Both the position numbers and the translations under genes were made by a program. Under the pieces are notes generated by a model. The model did no database searches and was not told where the DNA came from. It saw nothing but the letters and a program-made list of their open reading frames with translations. A stretch of 64,000 bases of DNA from Rhizobiaceae bacterium (GTDB taxonomy: Bacteria; Pseudomonadota; Alphaproteobacteria; Rhizobiales; Rhizobiaceae), in contig JAEPMJ010000001.1 of NCBI GenBank assembly GCA_017644005.1, positions 248,001 through 312,000 of the forward strand, read 5' to 3'. Position 1 is the stretch's first letter. Each line of letters opens with the position of its first letter. This document shows positions 27,574 through 36,783 of the stretch, piece by piece.

Positions 27574-29238
27574 TCAAGCTTGCATCGGAAGCCAGAGGCC
27601 GTTTTCGCGCGCGCATTCGATCGCGATCTCATAACCGGCATCGGCGTGGCGCATGACACCGGTCGCCGGGTCGTTCCAGAGCACACGACCGATCCTGGCA
27701 GCCGCTTCGGGTGTACCGTCGGCCACGAGCGCGATGCCCGAGTGCTGCGAATAGCCCATTCCGACCCCTCCGCCATGATGGAACGAAACCCAGTCGGCAC
27801 CGCAGGCGGAATTCAGCAGGGCATTGAGGATCGGCCAGTCGGATATGGCATCCGAACCGTCGAGCATGCCCTCAGTTTCCCGGTTCGGACTGGCGACCGA
27901 GCCGGAATCCATGTGGTCACGGCCGATGACCAGCGGCGCCTTCAGCTCACCGCGCGCGACCATTTCGTTGAAGGCAAGCCCGACCCGGTGCCTGTCACCG
28001 AGGCCGATCCAGCAGATGCGCGCGGGAAGACCCTGGAACTTGATGTTGGTCTGCGCCTTGTCGATCCAGTTGTGGAGAAGCGCGTCCTCCGGCAGCAATT
28101 CGCGGATTTTCGCGTCGGTTTTGTAGATGTCCTCGGGATCGCCTGACAGGGCCACCCAGCGGAACGGCCCCTTGCCACGGCAAAAAAGCGGACGAACATA
28201 GGCCTCCACAAATCCCGGATAGGAGAATGCGTCCTCGACATTCTTCTCCTTGGCCATGGCGCGGATGTTGTTGCCGTAATCGAGCGCGATCGAACCCATG
28301 TCGCGCATTTTCAGTATTGCCCGCACCTGCTTGGCCATTCCCTCCTTGGCCGCGTCCGAAACCGCGGCGGGTTCCCGCTCGCGGCGGCGCTCCCACTCCT
28401 CGACTGTCCAGCCCGAAGGCAGGTACCCATAGACAGGATCATGCGCGGAAGTCTGGTCGGTCACGACATCCGGAACGATGCCGCGCTCGGCGACTTCAGC
28501 AAAGACGTCGGCGGCGTTGCCCAGCAAGCCAACGGAAACCGGCTCGCCTTTGGCTTTTGCCGCAGCAATCATCTCGAGTGCTTCGTCGAGCGTGGCAGCG
28601 GACTTTTGCAGATAGCCGGTACGCTGGCGGAATTCGATCCGCGACGGCTGACATTCGACCGCGATGATCGAAGCGCCGGCCATTGTGGCGGCCAGCGGCT
28701 GGGCACCGCCCATTCCGCCCAGACCCGCGGTCAGGAACCAGCGCCCGGACAGCGAACCCCCGAAATGCCGGCGTCCAATCTCACCGAAGGTTTCGTAGGT
28801 GCCCTGAACGATGCCCTGCGAACCGATATAGAGCCATGAGCCGGCCGTCATCTGGCCGTACATGGTGAGGCCCTTGCGATCCAGCTCGTTGAAATGCTCC
28901 CAGTTCGCCCATTTCGGAACGAGGTTGCCGTTCGCGATGATGACGCGTGGTGCGCCCTTGTGGGTCGGAAACACACCCACTGGCTTGCCCGACTGGACCA
29001 GCAGCGTCTGGTCGTCGCCCAACCGCTTCAATACGTCGACGATGCTCTCATATGCAGCCCAGTTGCGTGCAGCCCTGCCGATTCCGCCATAAACGACCAG
29101 TTCGCCCGGCCGCTCGGCAACGTCAGGGTCCAGGTTGTTCATCAGAAGCCGCATCGGCGCTTCGGTAGCCCAATAGCGGGCGTTGAGCTCCGGACCGGTC
29201 GGGCTCCTTACGACGCGGATGTTCTCAATGCGGGTCAT
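27574..29238 (-). CDS. hutU: Urocanate hydratase
   Basis: A 554-residue NAD-dependent hydratase converting urocanate to 4-imidazolone-5-propionate. It is near-canonical throughout: [23 protein letters not shown], the NAD-binding [10 protein letters not shown] (residues 172-181), [22 protein letters not shown] and [16 protein letters not shown]. No other histidine-utilisation gene (hutH, hutI, hutG, hutC) is nearby. Instead it is the last gene of an iclR-oxidoreductase-CoA transferase operon, overlapping the CoA-transferase stop (ATGA). A thiourocanate hydratase, a homologue from ergothioneine breakdown, is the main alternative. Confidence 0.93.
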   Translation of the reverse strand: MTRIENIRVVRSPTGPELNARYWATEAPMRLLMNNLDPDVAERPGELVVYGGIGRAARNWAAYESIVDVLKRLGDDQTLLVQSGKPVGVFPTHKGAPRVIIANGNLVPKWANWEHFNELDRKGLTMYGQMTAGSWLYIGSQGIVQGTYETFGEIGRRHFGGSLSGRWFLTAGLGGMGGAQPLAATMAGASIIAVECQPSRIEFRQRTGYLQKSAATLDEALEMIAAAKAKGEPVSVGLLGNAADVFAEVAERGIVPDVVTDQTSAHDPVYGYLPSGWTVEEWERRREREPAAVSDAAKEGMAKQVRAILKMRDMGSIALDYGNNIRAMAKEKNVEDAFSYPGFVEAYVRPLFCRGKGPFRWVALSGDPEDIYKTDAKIRELLPEDALLHNWIDKAQTNIKFQGLPARICWIGLGDRHRVGLAFNEMVARGELKAPLVIGRDHMDSGSVASPNRETEGMLDGSDAISDWPILNALLNSACGADWVSFHHGGGVGMGYSQHSGIALVADGTPEAAARIGRVLWNDPATGVMRHADAGYEIAIECARENGLWLPMQA

Positions 29239-30440
29239 GAAATCACTTTCCTCTCACGCAGTTCTTTGATGCGGCTGGCAGTCAGGCCGAGCAGGTCGGC
29301 CAGCACCGTGTCTGTATCCTCGCCTATCAGGGGCGCACGTGCGGATTCCGGCTCGGGTGAGGCTTCGAACCGAACAGGCTGCCGCACCAGCGGGATGTCG
29401 CCCAATACGGTGTTCGTGCCCTTGGAGACGAGTTTTCGTGCCTGCGCATGCGAGCTTTCCACGACATCGCCGAGCGACCAGACGGGGCCGCATGGAACAC
29501 CTGCCCTCTGAAGCGTGGCGACAGCCTCGTCACGGCTCAATGGCCTTGCCCAATCGGATATGATCTTGCGAAGGTCCGCTTCATTCTCGTTGCGCGCAAC
29601 ATTGTTCGCAAAGCGCGGGTCGTCAGCGAGTTCCGGCCTGCCGATCGCGGCCACGATCGAGCGAAAAGCCTTATCGGAAAAGCCGACAAGCACGAAGTCG
29701 CCGTCGGCGGTCGAGAAGCTGTCGACAGGATATGTCTCGGGATGCCGGTTGCCGACGCGGCGCGCGTTTGCGCCGGTGAAGAGCTGGCGGCTGAGGCCCG
29801 TCAGCAGCATGGAAAACACGGAATCGAGCATGGCGACTTCGAGGTAACGGCCCTGGCCCGTTCGCTCGCGGTCGAACAGGGCCGCGAGTATGCCCCATGA
29901 AGCGAACATGCCGGTTGCAACGTCGGCCATGCTTTCGCCGACGGCCATAGCGCGACCGTCGCGCTCGCCGGTGATGCTCATCAGGCCGCTCATCGCCTGT
30001 ATGACCAGATCAAAGGCAGGCCAGTCGGACATCGGACCTTCCTGCCCGAAACCGGAGATCGAGGCGTAGATCAGCCGTTCGTTTCCCGTCCGCAAGGTCT
30101 TGTGGTCAAGCCCCAGCCTTGCAGCCACACCAGGGCGGAAATTCTCGACGACGACATCGCTCTTCGCTGCAATATCGCGCGCGATTTCTATCGCCTCCGC
30201 TTCCTTGAGATTGAGTGCGACGCTCTTCTTGCCCCGGTTGAGCAACATGAAATATGTGCTCAGATCGCTCTTGAAGGGCGCGAAGTGCCGGCCTTCCTCG
30301 CCGAAGCCCGGCATTTCGATCTTGATGACTTCTGCACCAAGATCGGCAAGCATCGCAGTGCAGTACGGCCCGGACATCACTCTGGTCAGGTCGAGTATCC
30401 TGATGCCTTCGAGCAGATTACTTTTACCAGCGGCAACCAT
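29235..30440 (-). CDS. CaiB/BaiF class III CoA-transferase
   Basis: A 401-residue family III CoA-transferase. The catalytic Asp is expected at Asp173 ([13 protein letters not shown]), matching Asp169 of formyl-CoA transferase, and the N-terminal [21 protein letters not shown] block is typical. The family moves CoA between carboxylic acids, including 2-hydroxyacids such as carnitine and phenyllactate. It is tightly packed between the quinone-oxidoreductase-like gene (TGATG overlap) and hutU, which suggests a carboxylic-acid intermediate is activated here. Confidence 0.92.
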   Translation of the reverse strand: MVAAGKSNLLEGIRILDLTRVMSGPYCTAMLADLGAEVIKIEMPGFGEEGRHFAPFKSDLSTYFMLLNRGKKSVALNLKEAEAIEIARDIAAKSDVVVENFRPGVAARLGLDHKTLRTGNERLIYASISGFGQEGPMSDWPAFDLVIQAMSGLMSITGERDGRAMAVGESMADVATGMFASWGILAALFDRERTGQGRYLEVAMLDSVFSMLLTGLSRQLFTGANARRVGNRHPETYPVDSFSTADGDFVLVGFSDKAFRSIVAAIGRPELADDPRFANNVARNENEADLRKIISDWARPLSRDEAVATLQRAGVPCGPVWSLGDVVESSHAQARKLVSKGTNTVLGDIPLVRQPVRFEASPEPESARAPLIGEDTDTVLADLLGLTASRIKELRERKVIS

Positions 30441-31417
30441 CAGGCCTCATCTCCAATCTCAATGATGACCTTGCCCATCGTTTTGCGCGCGGCGAGATCA
30501 GCCAGCGCCTGCGGCAGCGCTTCCAGTCCCGGCCGAAGGTCGACAACCGGCCGGATGGCGCCGGAAGCGAGATCGCTGCTCATGCGTTCGTTCACATTGG
30601 CCAACATCTGCGCATCCGTGTCGTGATTCCAGTAGACACCGATGGCCGCTGCCCGTTTGAGAAGGAGCCGGTTTGCCGGGATTTTCGGGATCTCGCCCGC
30701 CGCAAATCCGACAATCAGCAGCCGGCCGTCGATCGCGAGGGCACGCAAGCTCTCAAGTGTGACCTTCCCTCCCACCGGGTCAACAACGATATCGGCGCCA
30801 CGACCGCCGGTAAGTTCCATGACTTTTTCGGACCAGTCAGTGACGTTCGGGTCGATCGCCCATCTGGCGCCGTTGTCGAGCGCGGCCTTTCGCTTCGTCT
30901 CGCTGCCGGCGGCGGCTATCACATGCGCGCCGCGGTCGACAGCGATCTGGATAGACGCAACGCCAACGCCGCCAGCCGCCGCGTGCACCAGAACGACCTC
31001 GCCCTTTTTCACGGACGTGCATTCGGTCAACGCCACATAGGCGGTGGTATATACAACAGGCAGAGCCGCCGCTTCGGCAAAAGTCGACGTTTCGTCGATA
31101 CGAATCGCCATATCGTCCCGCAACACCGCGTGGGACGCAAAACCGCCCCACAAGACCTTGCCGGCCACACGGTCACCCACGGCGTGCCGTGTCCCCTCGC
31201 CCGCGGACGTGACCACCCCTGCAATCTCCTGACCCGGCGTAAACGGGCGCGGCGGACGAACCTGGTACTTGTCGTCTACCATCAGCAGATCCGAGAAATT
31301 CAGCGCCGCCGCGCGCACTTCAACTCCGAGTTCACCCTTGCCCGGTTGGGGCGGCACCGCCTGTTCAATCCTCAGATTGTCCAGCCCGGGATTGGCGGAA
31401 ATCCATCGACGCGGCAC
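30440..31417 (-). CDS. Zinc-independent MDR alcohol dehydrogenase/quinone oxidoreductase-like protein
   Basis: A 325-residue medium-chain reductase of the quinone oxidoreductase/enoyl reductase type. It has the NADPH motif HAAAGGVGVASIQIA and lacks the structural- and catalytic-zinc Cys clusters of true alcohol dehydrogenases. Possible roles are reduction of an enoyl or acrylyl thioester or of a quinone. Start is GTG at 31417 with AAGGAG upstream, sharing one base with the iclR stop, so the gene is translationally coupled to its regulator. Confidence 0.87.
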   Translation of the reverse strand: MPRRWISANPGLDNLRIEQAVPPQPGKGELGVEVRAAALNFSDLLMVDDKYQVRPPRPFTPGQEIAGVVTSAGEGTRHAVGDRVAGKVLWGGFASHAVLRDDMAIRIDETSTFAEAAALPVVYTTAYVALTECTSVKKGEVVLVHAAAGGVGVASIQIAVDRGAHVIAAAGSETKRKAALDNGARWAIDPNVTDWSEKVMELTGGRGADIVVDPVGGKVTLESLRALAIDGRLLIVGFAAGEIPKIPANRLLLKRAAAIGVYWNHDTDAQMLANVNERMSSDLASGAIRPVVDLRPGLEALPQALADLAARKTMGKVIIEIGDEA

Positions 31418-32241
31418 TACATTTCTCCTTTCTTGACTGGGGCAACGTCCCCAACGAGACGCTGGCTCAGCAGATGCACTGCGTCTGCCACGCTTTTGCC
31501 GATATCTGCGACATGGGCTTCGGGCATGCGCTGTACCGGCGCTGCGATCGCGATGCTGCCAAGCGGAATTCCGGTTGGGTCCAGTATCGCCGCGCCGACG
31601 CCAGCCACACCGGGATAGGTTTCTTCATGAGAAACGGCATACCCACGCTGGCGTATTTCACCCAAATCCGTTCGCAACCGCTCGCAGTCGGGAACGACAG
31701 CCGGATTTATCGCCGGCATGGGTGCCTGCAGCACACGCTCAATGACGTTCTGCGGCAAATGAGCAAGCACCGGTTTGGCCGATGCGCCGGCGTAAAGCGG
31801 GAAGGTCGCGCCAATCGTCTCATAGACGCGCAAACCGCCGTGCTGGCTCGGAATCTGATCCAGGCAGACGACTTGCATTGCTGACGGGTTGAACCCGGTG
31901 AGCATGATTGTCTCGCGCGTTCGCCGCGATAGATCCTCAAGAATATCGGCGGCAAGCGATGCCAGATCGAACTGGAGCTGCGCACGGCGCCCGAGCTCGA
32001 TGGCCGACAGGCCAAGCGTGTAGCGGCCGCTTCGTTCGTTGTAGGCGAGATAACCTCTACTGCACAGGTAGCGCACCAGCCGGCTGACCGTCGAACGCGG
32101 CAGGTCGGCAGCCTTTCCTATTTCAACCTGAGTCCACGCCGGCTGTTCCGGAGTGAACAGCTCGAGCATCAGGACAGCCTTGTGCAGAAGGCCGACACCC
32201 TTGATTTCCTGCTCCTGCTCGCTCTTGACAATCTGCGTCAA
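31417..32241 (-). CDS. IclR family transcriptional regulator
   Basis: A 274-residue regulator with an N-terminal winged helix (about residues 15-75; PAWTQVEIGKAADLPRSTVS contains the recognition helix) and a C-terminal IclR effector domain. The start is TTG at 32241; no in-frame ATG is close enough to keep the complete DNA-binding domain. A large palindrome lies only 5 bases upstream, so autoregulation is likely. It leads the qor-CoA transferase-hutU operon and is divergent from the TrpXYZ-like transporter, which it may also control. Confidence 0.9.
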   Translation of the reverse strand: MTQIVKSEQEQEIKGVGLLHKAVLMLELFTPEQPAWTQVEIGKAADLPRSTVSRLVRYLCSRGYLAYNERSGRYTLGLSAIELGRRAQLQFDLASLAADILEDLSRRTRETIMLTGFNPSAMQVVCLDQIPSQHGGLRVYETIGATFPLYAGASAKPVLAHLPQNVIERVLQAPMPAINPAVVPDCERLRTDLGEIRQRGYAVSHEETYPGVAGVGAAILDPTGIPLGSIAIAAPVQRMPEAHVADIGKSVADAVHLLSQRLVGDVAPVKKGEM

Positions 32242-32246
32242 CTTGA

Positions 32247-32282
32247 TCTCATATTGTGGTATGTTGATCCTACAATATGAGA
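32247..32282. promoter_or_regulatory. 36-bp palindrome, candidate IclR operator
   Basis: Perfect 11-bp arms (TCTCATATTGT at 32247-32257 and ACAATATGAGA at 32272-32282) flank a 14-base centre. The pairing continues imperfectly inwards (GTGGTA against TCCTAC). It sits in the 125-base divergent region between the iclR-type gene and the TrpX-like gene, directly abutting the iclR ribosome-binding region. Confidence 0.75.
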
Positions 32283-32366
32283 CTTAACGGATGAATTCGA
32301 GTTTCGTCAAGTTGGTTCGACACGGGAAAGGGCACCGCAGGTGCCCAGCTAAAATGGGAGAAACAG

Positions 32367-33341
32367 ATGATCCGTACATCGCTGGGAATTCTGGCCGCGG
32401 CATCTTTTGCGTTCGTCGTTAACGCAAACGCTGACGACATGAAGAAGGTGGCAATCTCGACCATCGTCGAGGTTCCGGCATTGCTGGAAACGAAGGAAGG
32501 CGTCCTCAAAGGCCTGGCCGAAGAGGGATTCGTCGAAGGCCAGAATCTGGAAGTCGACTACCAGAACGCGAACGGCAACATGCCGACACAGCAGCAGATC
32601 GCCAAGAAGTTCATCGGCGACAACCCCGATGTCATCGTTCCGATCACCACGCCGACATCACAGGCGGTGATTGCAAGCACCGACACAATTCCGATCGTCT
32701 TCACCACGGTTACGGACCCGATCAAAGCGAAACTGATCCCCCAGTACGAGAAGCCGGGCGGCAACGTTACGGGGGTTTCGGATGCCGCTCCGATTCAACA
32801 GCAGGTGGCACTCATGCAGGAGCTGGTGCCCGACCTCAAGGCCATCGGGTACATCTACAATCCGGGGCTCGACAACGCGCTTGCAACTCTGGAAGTGCTG
32901 AAGCGGGAAACGGAAGAGCTCGGCATTGCCATCTTCGAATCTCCGGCACCAACGACGAATGAAGTTGCCCTGGCGACCAAGAAGCTGATCGGGCAGGTCG
33001 ATGCCGTTTACGTGCCGAACGATACCACGGTGGTGGCTGCCCTTGAGTCAATCATCAAAGTCGGAGAGGACGTCGATCTGCCGGTTTTCGCCGGCGAGAC
33101 AGGCGCTGTCGCGCGCGGCGTAATCGCGTCCGTGGGACTCGACTATGTCGAGCTCGGTCGCATCACAGGGCACATGGCCGCCCGCGTTCTGAACGGCGAG
33201 AACCCTGGTGATATCGACGCCGTCATCGCCTACCAGGTCCTGACCAACTTCAAGGTTGCCGTCAACAAGAAGGCCGCCGAAGCGATGGGGGTCACAATAC
33301 CCGACGCGGTGCTCGCGCGCGCTACCGAGATTATCGAGTAG
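32367..33341 (+). CDS. ABC transporter substrate-binding protein, TrpX-like (PF04392 type)
   Basis: A 324-residue periplasmic receptor. It has an N-terminal signal peptide (MIRTSLGILAAASFAFVVNA, cleavage likely near NADD) with no lipobox. The two-lobed PF04392 pattern is visible: KKVAISTIVEVPAL at the start of lobe 1, PIVFTTVTDP in the middle, and AVYVPNDTTVV and GVIASVGLDYVELG in lobe 2. Characterised relatives (TrpX/TyrX) bind aromatic amino acids, others unknown ligands. It heads an operon of permease, ATPase and several catabolic enzymes. Confidence 0.9.
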   Translation: MIRTSLGILAAASFAFVVNANADDMKKVAISTIVEVPALLETKEGVLKGLAEEGFVEGQNLEVDYQNANGNMPTQQQIAKKFIGDNPDVIVPITTPTSQAVIASTDTIPIVFTTVTDPIKAKLIPQYEKPGGNVTGVSDAAPIQQQVALMQELVPDLKAIGYIYNPGLDNALATLEVLKRETEELGIAIFESPAPTTNEVALATKKLIGQVDAVYVPNDTTVVAALESIIKVGEDVDLPVFAGETGAVARGVIASVGLDYVELGRITGHMAARVLNGENPGDIDAVIAYQVLTNFKVAVNKKAAEAMGVTIPDAVLARATEIIE

Positions 33342-33358
33342 GCACATAGGGCACTTCC

Positions 33359-33416
33359 GGGCGCTGCCGTCATCCTGACGGCCGCCCTCCCCGCCGATCC
33401 GGTCACCCGGATCGGC
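33359..33416 (+). other. Tandem stem-loops between binding-protein and permease genes
   Basis: Two consecutive hairpins fill the 99-base gap. At 33359-33387 GGGCG/CCGTC pair with GACGG/CGCCC. At 33393-33416 GCCGATCCGG pairs perfectly with CCGGATCGGC around loop TCAC. No T-run follows, so full termination is unlikely. They are placed where other importers use RNA structure to keep the binding protein in excess over membrane subunits. Confidence 0.7.
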
Positions 33417-33440
33417 CTTATGCAGGAGCATTGACACGAG

Positions 33441-34346
33441 ATGTCACTGTACGAACTCCTAGGCACGCTCGAGACCGGTTTCGTTTTCGGCCTGGTCGCA
33501 CTCGGTGCCTACCTGACCTTCCGCATTCTCGATTTCCCCGACCTTACGGTCGAAGGCAGCTTTCCGCTCGGCGCGGCGGTGTGTGCCGCTCTCATCGTGA
33601 CGCTGGGGTGGAACCCGTGGCTTGCGACTGGCGTTGCCGCAGTCGCCGGCTTCGCCGCCGGCTGGACCACGGCCTATCTGAATGTGAGGTTCAACATCCT
33701 TCACATCCTTGCCGGTATCCTGCTGGCAATATCTCTTTATTCGATCAATCTGCGGATCATGGGCGGCCCGAATGAACCGCTGCTGGGCGTCGATACGGTG
33801 TTCGATACTTTCGGCGGATTTGGCGTTGCCGGCTATGTTATAAGCCCGATCTTCCTCGGCGCCGTGACGCTGACTGTCCTCATTCTGATCAACCTGTTTC
33901 TTCATACAGGCTGGGGGATCGCAATGCGGGCCGCAGGCGCCAATCCCTCGATGGCGCAGGCCAACGGCATAAATGTCGGCAGCATGAAACTGTTCGGCGT
34001 CGGGCTTGCCAACGCAATGACCGCCTTGGCCGGAGCCCTGTTCGCACAGATTTTCGGAGCCGCCGACGCCTATATGGGCATCGGTGTCATCATCGTCGGT
34101 CTAGCGTCGGTGATTGTCGGAACCAGCCTTCTGCCATCGCGCACCATTCTCCAGGCAACACTGGCATGTATCGCCGGGGCGGTGCTCTACCGCTTCGCGG
34201 TGGCACTGGCGCTGAACGCCGACTTCCTCGGCCTGCGCGCCTCGGACGTTCAGCTTGTCACGGCGGTCCTGGTTGCACTTGCACTTATCGGCCAGGTCTC
34301 GGGCATCGGCATCAAACGCTTCTTCAAGACATCGAAACCGAAATGA
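33441..34346 (+). CDS. ABC transporter permease, TrpY-like
   Basis: A 301-residue membrane protein with eight to nine hydrophobic segments of the branched-chain-amino-acid permease superfamily (BPD_transp_2). Family features include RILDFPDLTVEGSFPLGAA near the N-terminus and GIAMRAAGANPSMAQANGIN as the ATPase-contacting loop. It pairs with the TrpX-like receptor upstream and the ATPase downstream, whose start overlaps its stop (ATGA). Confidence 0.92.
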   Translation: MSLYELLGTLETGFVFGLVALGAYLTFRILDFPDLTVEGSFPLGAAVCAALIVTLGWNPWLATGVAAVAGFAAGWTTAYLNVRFNILHILAGILLAISLYSINLRIMGGPNEPLLGVDTVFDTFGGFGVAGYVISPIFLGAVTLTVLILINLFLHTGWGIAMRAAGANPSMAQANGINVGSMKLFGVGLANAMTALAGALFAQIFGAADAYMGIGVIIVGLASVIVGTSLLPSRTILQATLACIAGAVLYRFAVALALNADFLGLRASDVQLVTAVLVALALIGQVSGIGIKRFFKTSKPK

Positions 34347-35137
34347 TTGAACTTAAAGACATCCACGTCACCTTTAACAAAGGTACGCCACTTGAAACGC
34401 CTGCCTTGCGCGGTGTCGACTTCAAGGTGCCGACTGGCCAGTTTGTTACCGTGATCGGCTCAAACGGTGCCGGCAAATCGACCAGTCTCAACGTGCTGGC
34501 GGGCATTGTGCCTGTCGAAAGGGGCACGGTGACCCTGGGCGGTGAAGACATCACCAACTGGCCGGTACACAAGCGCGCGCGCATGATCTCGCGCGTGTTT
34601 CAGGACCCAAAGATAGGCACGTGCGAGGATCTGACGATCCTTGAGAATTTCGCGCTCGCGCACGGACGAACCGCACCGCGCGGTATTCGCTTCGCGATCG
34701 AGCGGTCGATGCGAGCGGCCACTGCCGAACGGGTCAAGGTATTGGGCCTCGGCCTCGAAAACAGGCTCGACGACAAGGTCGGCCTGCTCTCCGGCGGACA
34801 GCGGCAGGCGGTCAGCCTGCTGATGGCGACAACCGGCCAGTCAAGCGTGCTGCTACTCGACGAGCACACGGCGGCCCTCGACCCCAAGACGGCCGATTTC
34901 GTGCTTGAGACAACACGCACGATCGTGGAGCGGCTCGGTCTCACGGCCGTCATGGTCACCCACTCCATGGCGCAGGCGCTTTCCACCGGCGAGCGGACGG
35001 TGATGTTTCACCGCGGCAAGATCATCTTCGACGCATCCGGCAAAGAGCGTGCCGGCATGAAAGTCGAAGACCTGCTCCACCTATTCAAAAAGACACAGGG
35101 CGAAGAGCTGAGCGACGACAATCTGCTGCTTGGCTGA
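34343..35137 (+). CDS. ABC transporter ATP-binding protein, TrpZ-like
   Basis: A 264-residue ATPase: Walker A GSNGAGKST, signature LSGGQRQAVSLLMAT, Walker B VLLLDEHTAALD and switch His in VTHSMAQAL. The ATG at 34343 overlaps the permease stop. Longer in-frame starts lie within the permease gene and add implausible Arg/Pro-rich sequence. It completes the three-gene TrpXYZ-like importer. Confidence 0.92.
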   Translation: MIELKDIHVTFNKGTPLETPALRGVDFKVPTGQFVTVIGSNGAGKSTSLNVLAGIVPVERGTVTLGGEDITNWPVHKRARMISRVFQDPKIGTCEDLTILENFALAHGRTAPRGIRFAIERSMRAATAERVKVLGLGLENRLDDKVGLLSGGQRQAVSLLMATTGQSSVLLLDEHTAALDPKTADFVLETTRTIVERLGLTAVMVTHSMAQALSTGERTVMFHRGKIIFDASGKERAGMKVEDLLHLFKKTQGEELSDDNLLLG

Positions 35138-35159
35138 AACCCATTCGAACGGAACAAAA

Positions 35160-35765
35160 ATGACCTGGATACAAACGGTACCTTATGAGGACGCAACCGG
35201 TCGGCTGAAAATGCTCTATGACCGGGTCAAAGGGCCAGACAACAACGTCGACAACATCATGATGGCGCACAGCCTGCGTCCGCACACAATGGACGGACAC
35301 ATGGCGCTGTACAAATATGTGCTTCATCACTCCGCCAACACCGTCCCCAAATGGTTTCTGGAAGCTATCGGCGTTCTGGTCAGTTCGTTGAATTCGTGCA
35401 GTTATTGTGTGGAACATCACTATGCCGGAATGGCGCGGCTCATCGGCGACGAAAAGCGCGCATCGACCTGTCGGAACGCGCTCGAATCGGGCCACTTCGG
35501 CGACGCATTCGATGCCCGCGAGCAGGCCGCTCTCGACTATGCGGCGAAACTGACACGCAATGCCTCAGACGTCTCTGACGGCGATATCGACCGGATGCGC
35601 CAGGCAGGATTCGACGACGGGCAAATCCTGGAGATCAACCAGGTTGCCGCTTACTTCTCCTATGCCAACAGAACCGTGCTTGGCCTCGGCATCAACACCG
35701 ACGGGGACATTCTCGGTCTATCTCCCAACAATTCGGATGACCCGAATGACTGGTCACATCGCTGA
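35160..35765 (+). CDS. AhpD-like/carboxymuconolactone decarboxylase family protein
   Basis: A 201-residue all-helical protein with the redox motif CSYCVEHH (CxxCxxxH), as in AhpD-type peroxidase-related enzymes. Such proteins reduce peroxides or act on carboxymuconolactone-like intermediates; the CxxC pair favours a thiol-redox role here. The ATG at 35160 is chosen. An in-frame TTG at 35130 overlaps the ATPase gene without better support. It links the transporter genes to the aminotransferase, whose start overlaps this gene by 20 bases. Confidence 0.85.
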   Translation: MTWIQTVPYEDATGRLKMLYDRVKGPDNNVDNIMMAHSLRPHTMDGHMALYKYVLHHSANTVPKWFLEAIGVLVSSLNSCSYCVEHHYAGMARLIGDEKRASTCRNALESGHFGDAFDAREQAALDYAAKLTRNASDVSDGDIDRMRQAGFDDGQILEINQVAAYFSYANRTVLGLGINTDGDILGLSPNNSDDPNDWSHR

Positions 35766-36783
35766 AGTGCACCGGCCGAGGCGGATGCACCTGAATGAAA
35801 GTCCGCTTGCGCCCTCACCCGCAGTCGTTGCCGCCATCGCGGCGGCAGCCGCGTCGGCAAACCGATATCCCGAGCCGGACGATCCGCGCTTCTACGAATT
35901 GCTCGCCACCTATGCAGGCGTAGACAAGGAGCGGCTGGCGGCAACCTCCGGATCGAACGAATTCCTGCATTTGCTGCCTCTGCTCGCCGAGGCGGCTGGC
36001 GCCGAGATGGTGGTTCCGGACCCGAGCTTTCCGACCTACCGGAAAGTGGCCGGTTTCTACGACATAACAGTCCAAGCGGTGCCGGTTCGGGCTGATGGCG
36101 TTCCGGATGTCGACGCCATTCTCGACGCGGTAACGGACCGCACCCGCCTCGTGTGCGTGCCCTCCCCCAACAATCCGACCGGCGGCCTTCTGAGCGAGGA
36201 GGAGATAAAACGTCTGGTGTCCGGCGTGCCGGATTCGATATTGCTGCATTTCGACGAAGCATATTACGAGTTCGGACGGGAAGCCGGTGGCATCGAGACA
36301 CTGCCAATACTTGAGCAGCGCAGGGGGCCGTGGGCATCGTCGCGGTCATTTTCAAAAGCGTTCGGGCTGGCCGGCATACGGCTAGGCTATACAATCGCCA
36401 GCGATAATGAGTTGGCCACGCGCATACGCGGCCTGCGCCCAAATTTCTGCGTCAACGCACTCGCCTGGGCTGCAGGAAGCGCAGCCTTGTCGGACCTCGC
36501 GCATGTCGAGGCAGGCTTGGCCAGCGTCGCACACGAACGCCGCCGGCTTTCCGACGGGCTGAGCGAGCTTGGGCTCTCGCCGCTGCCCTCGGCGGCAAAT
36601 TTCGTTTCGTTTCCTGTACCTCCGGATCATCCCGACCTAGCGAAGGCGATACGGGCGGCAGGCATCCTGACGACGACATTCCTGATGCCGAACGGCACCC
36701 CGGCGATCCGCGTCACTGCCGGTGCACAAGCCGACACCGACGCCTTCCTTGCCACTCTGGCGGCAAGTTATGGACGCCGCTGA
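35746..36783 (+). CDS. HisC-like PLP aminotransferase (class I/II)
   Basis: A 345-residue aminotransferase resembling histidinol-phosphate aminotransferase: HLNESPLAPSP near the N-terminus, NNPTGG (residues 142-147), HFDEAYYEF with PLP-binding Asp170, and Schiff-base Lys204 in SRSFSKAFGLAGIRLGY. HisC homologues also transaminate aromatic amino acids and histidine. Its position in a catabolic operon behind an amino-acid-type importer argues against biosynthesis. The ATG at 35746 overlaps the previous gene; a GTG at 35767 is an alternative start. Confidence 0.87.
   Translation: MTGHIAEVHRPRRMHLNESPLAPSPAVVAAIAAAAASANRYPEPDDPRFYELLATYAGVDKERLAATSGSNEFLHLLPLLAEAAGAEMVVPDPSFPTYRKVAGFYDITVQAVPVRADGVPDVDAILDAVTDRTRLVCVPSPNNPTGGLLSEEEIKRLVSGVPDSILLHFDEAYYEFGREAGGIETLPILEQRRGPWASSRSFSKAFGLAGIRLGYTIASDNELATRIRGLRPNFCVNALAWAAGSAALSDLAHVEAGLASVAHERRRLSDGLSELGLSPLPSAANFVSFPVPPDHPDLAKAIRAAGILTTTFLMPNGTPAIRVTAGAQADTDAFLATLAASYGRR

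Noticed and set aside
27574..29238. Ergothioneine degradation locus
   Set aside because: A urocanate-hydratase homologue is present, but there is no ergothionase-like lyase or desulfhydrase nearby; kept only as an alternative substrate idea.
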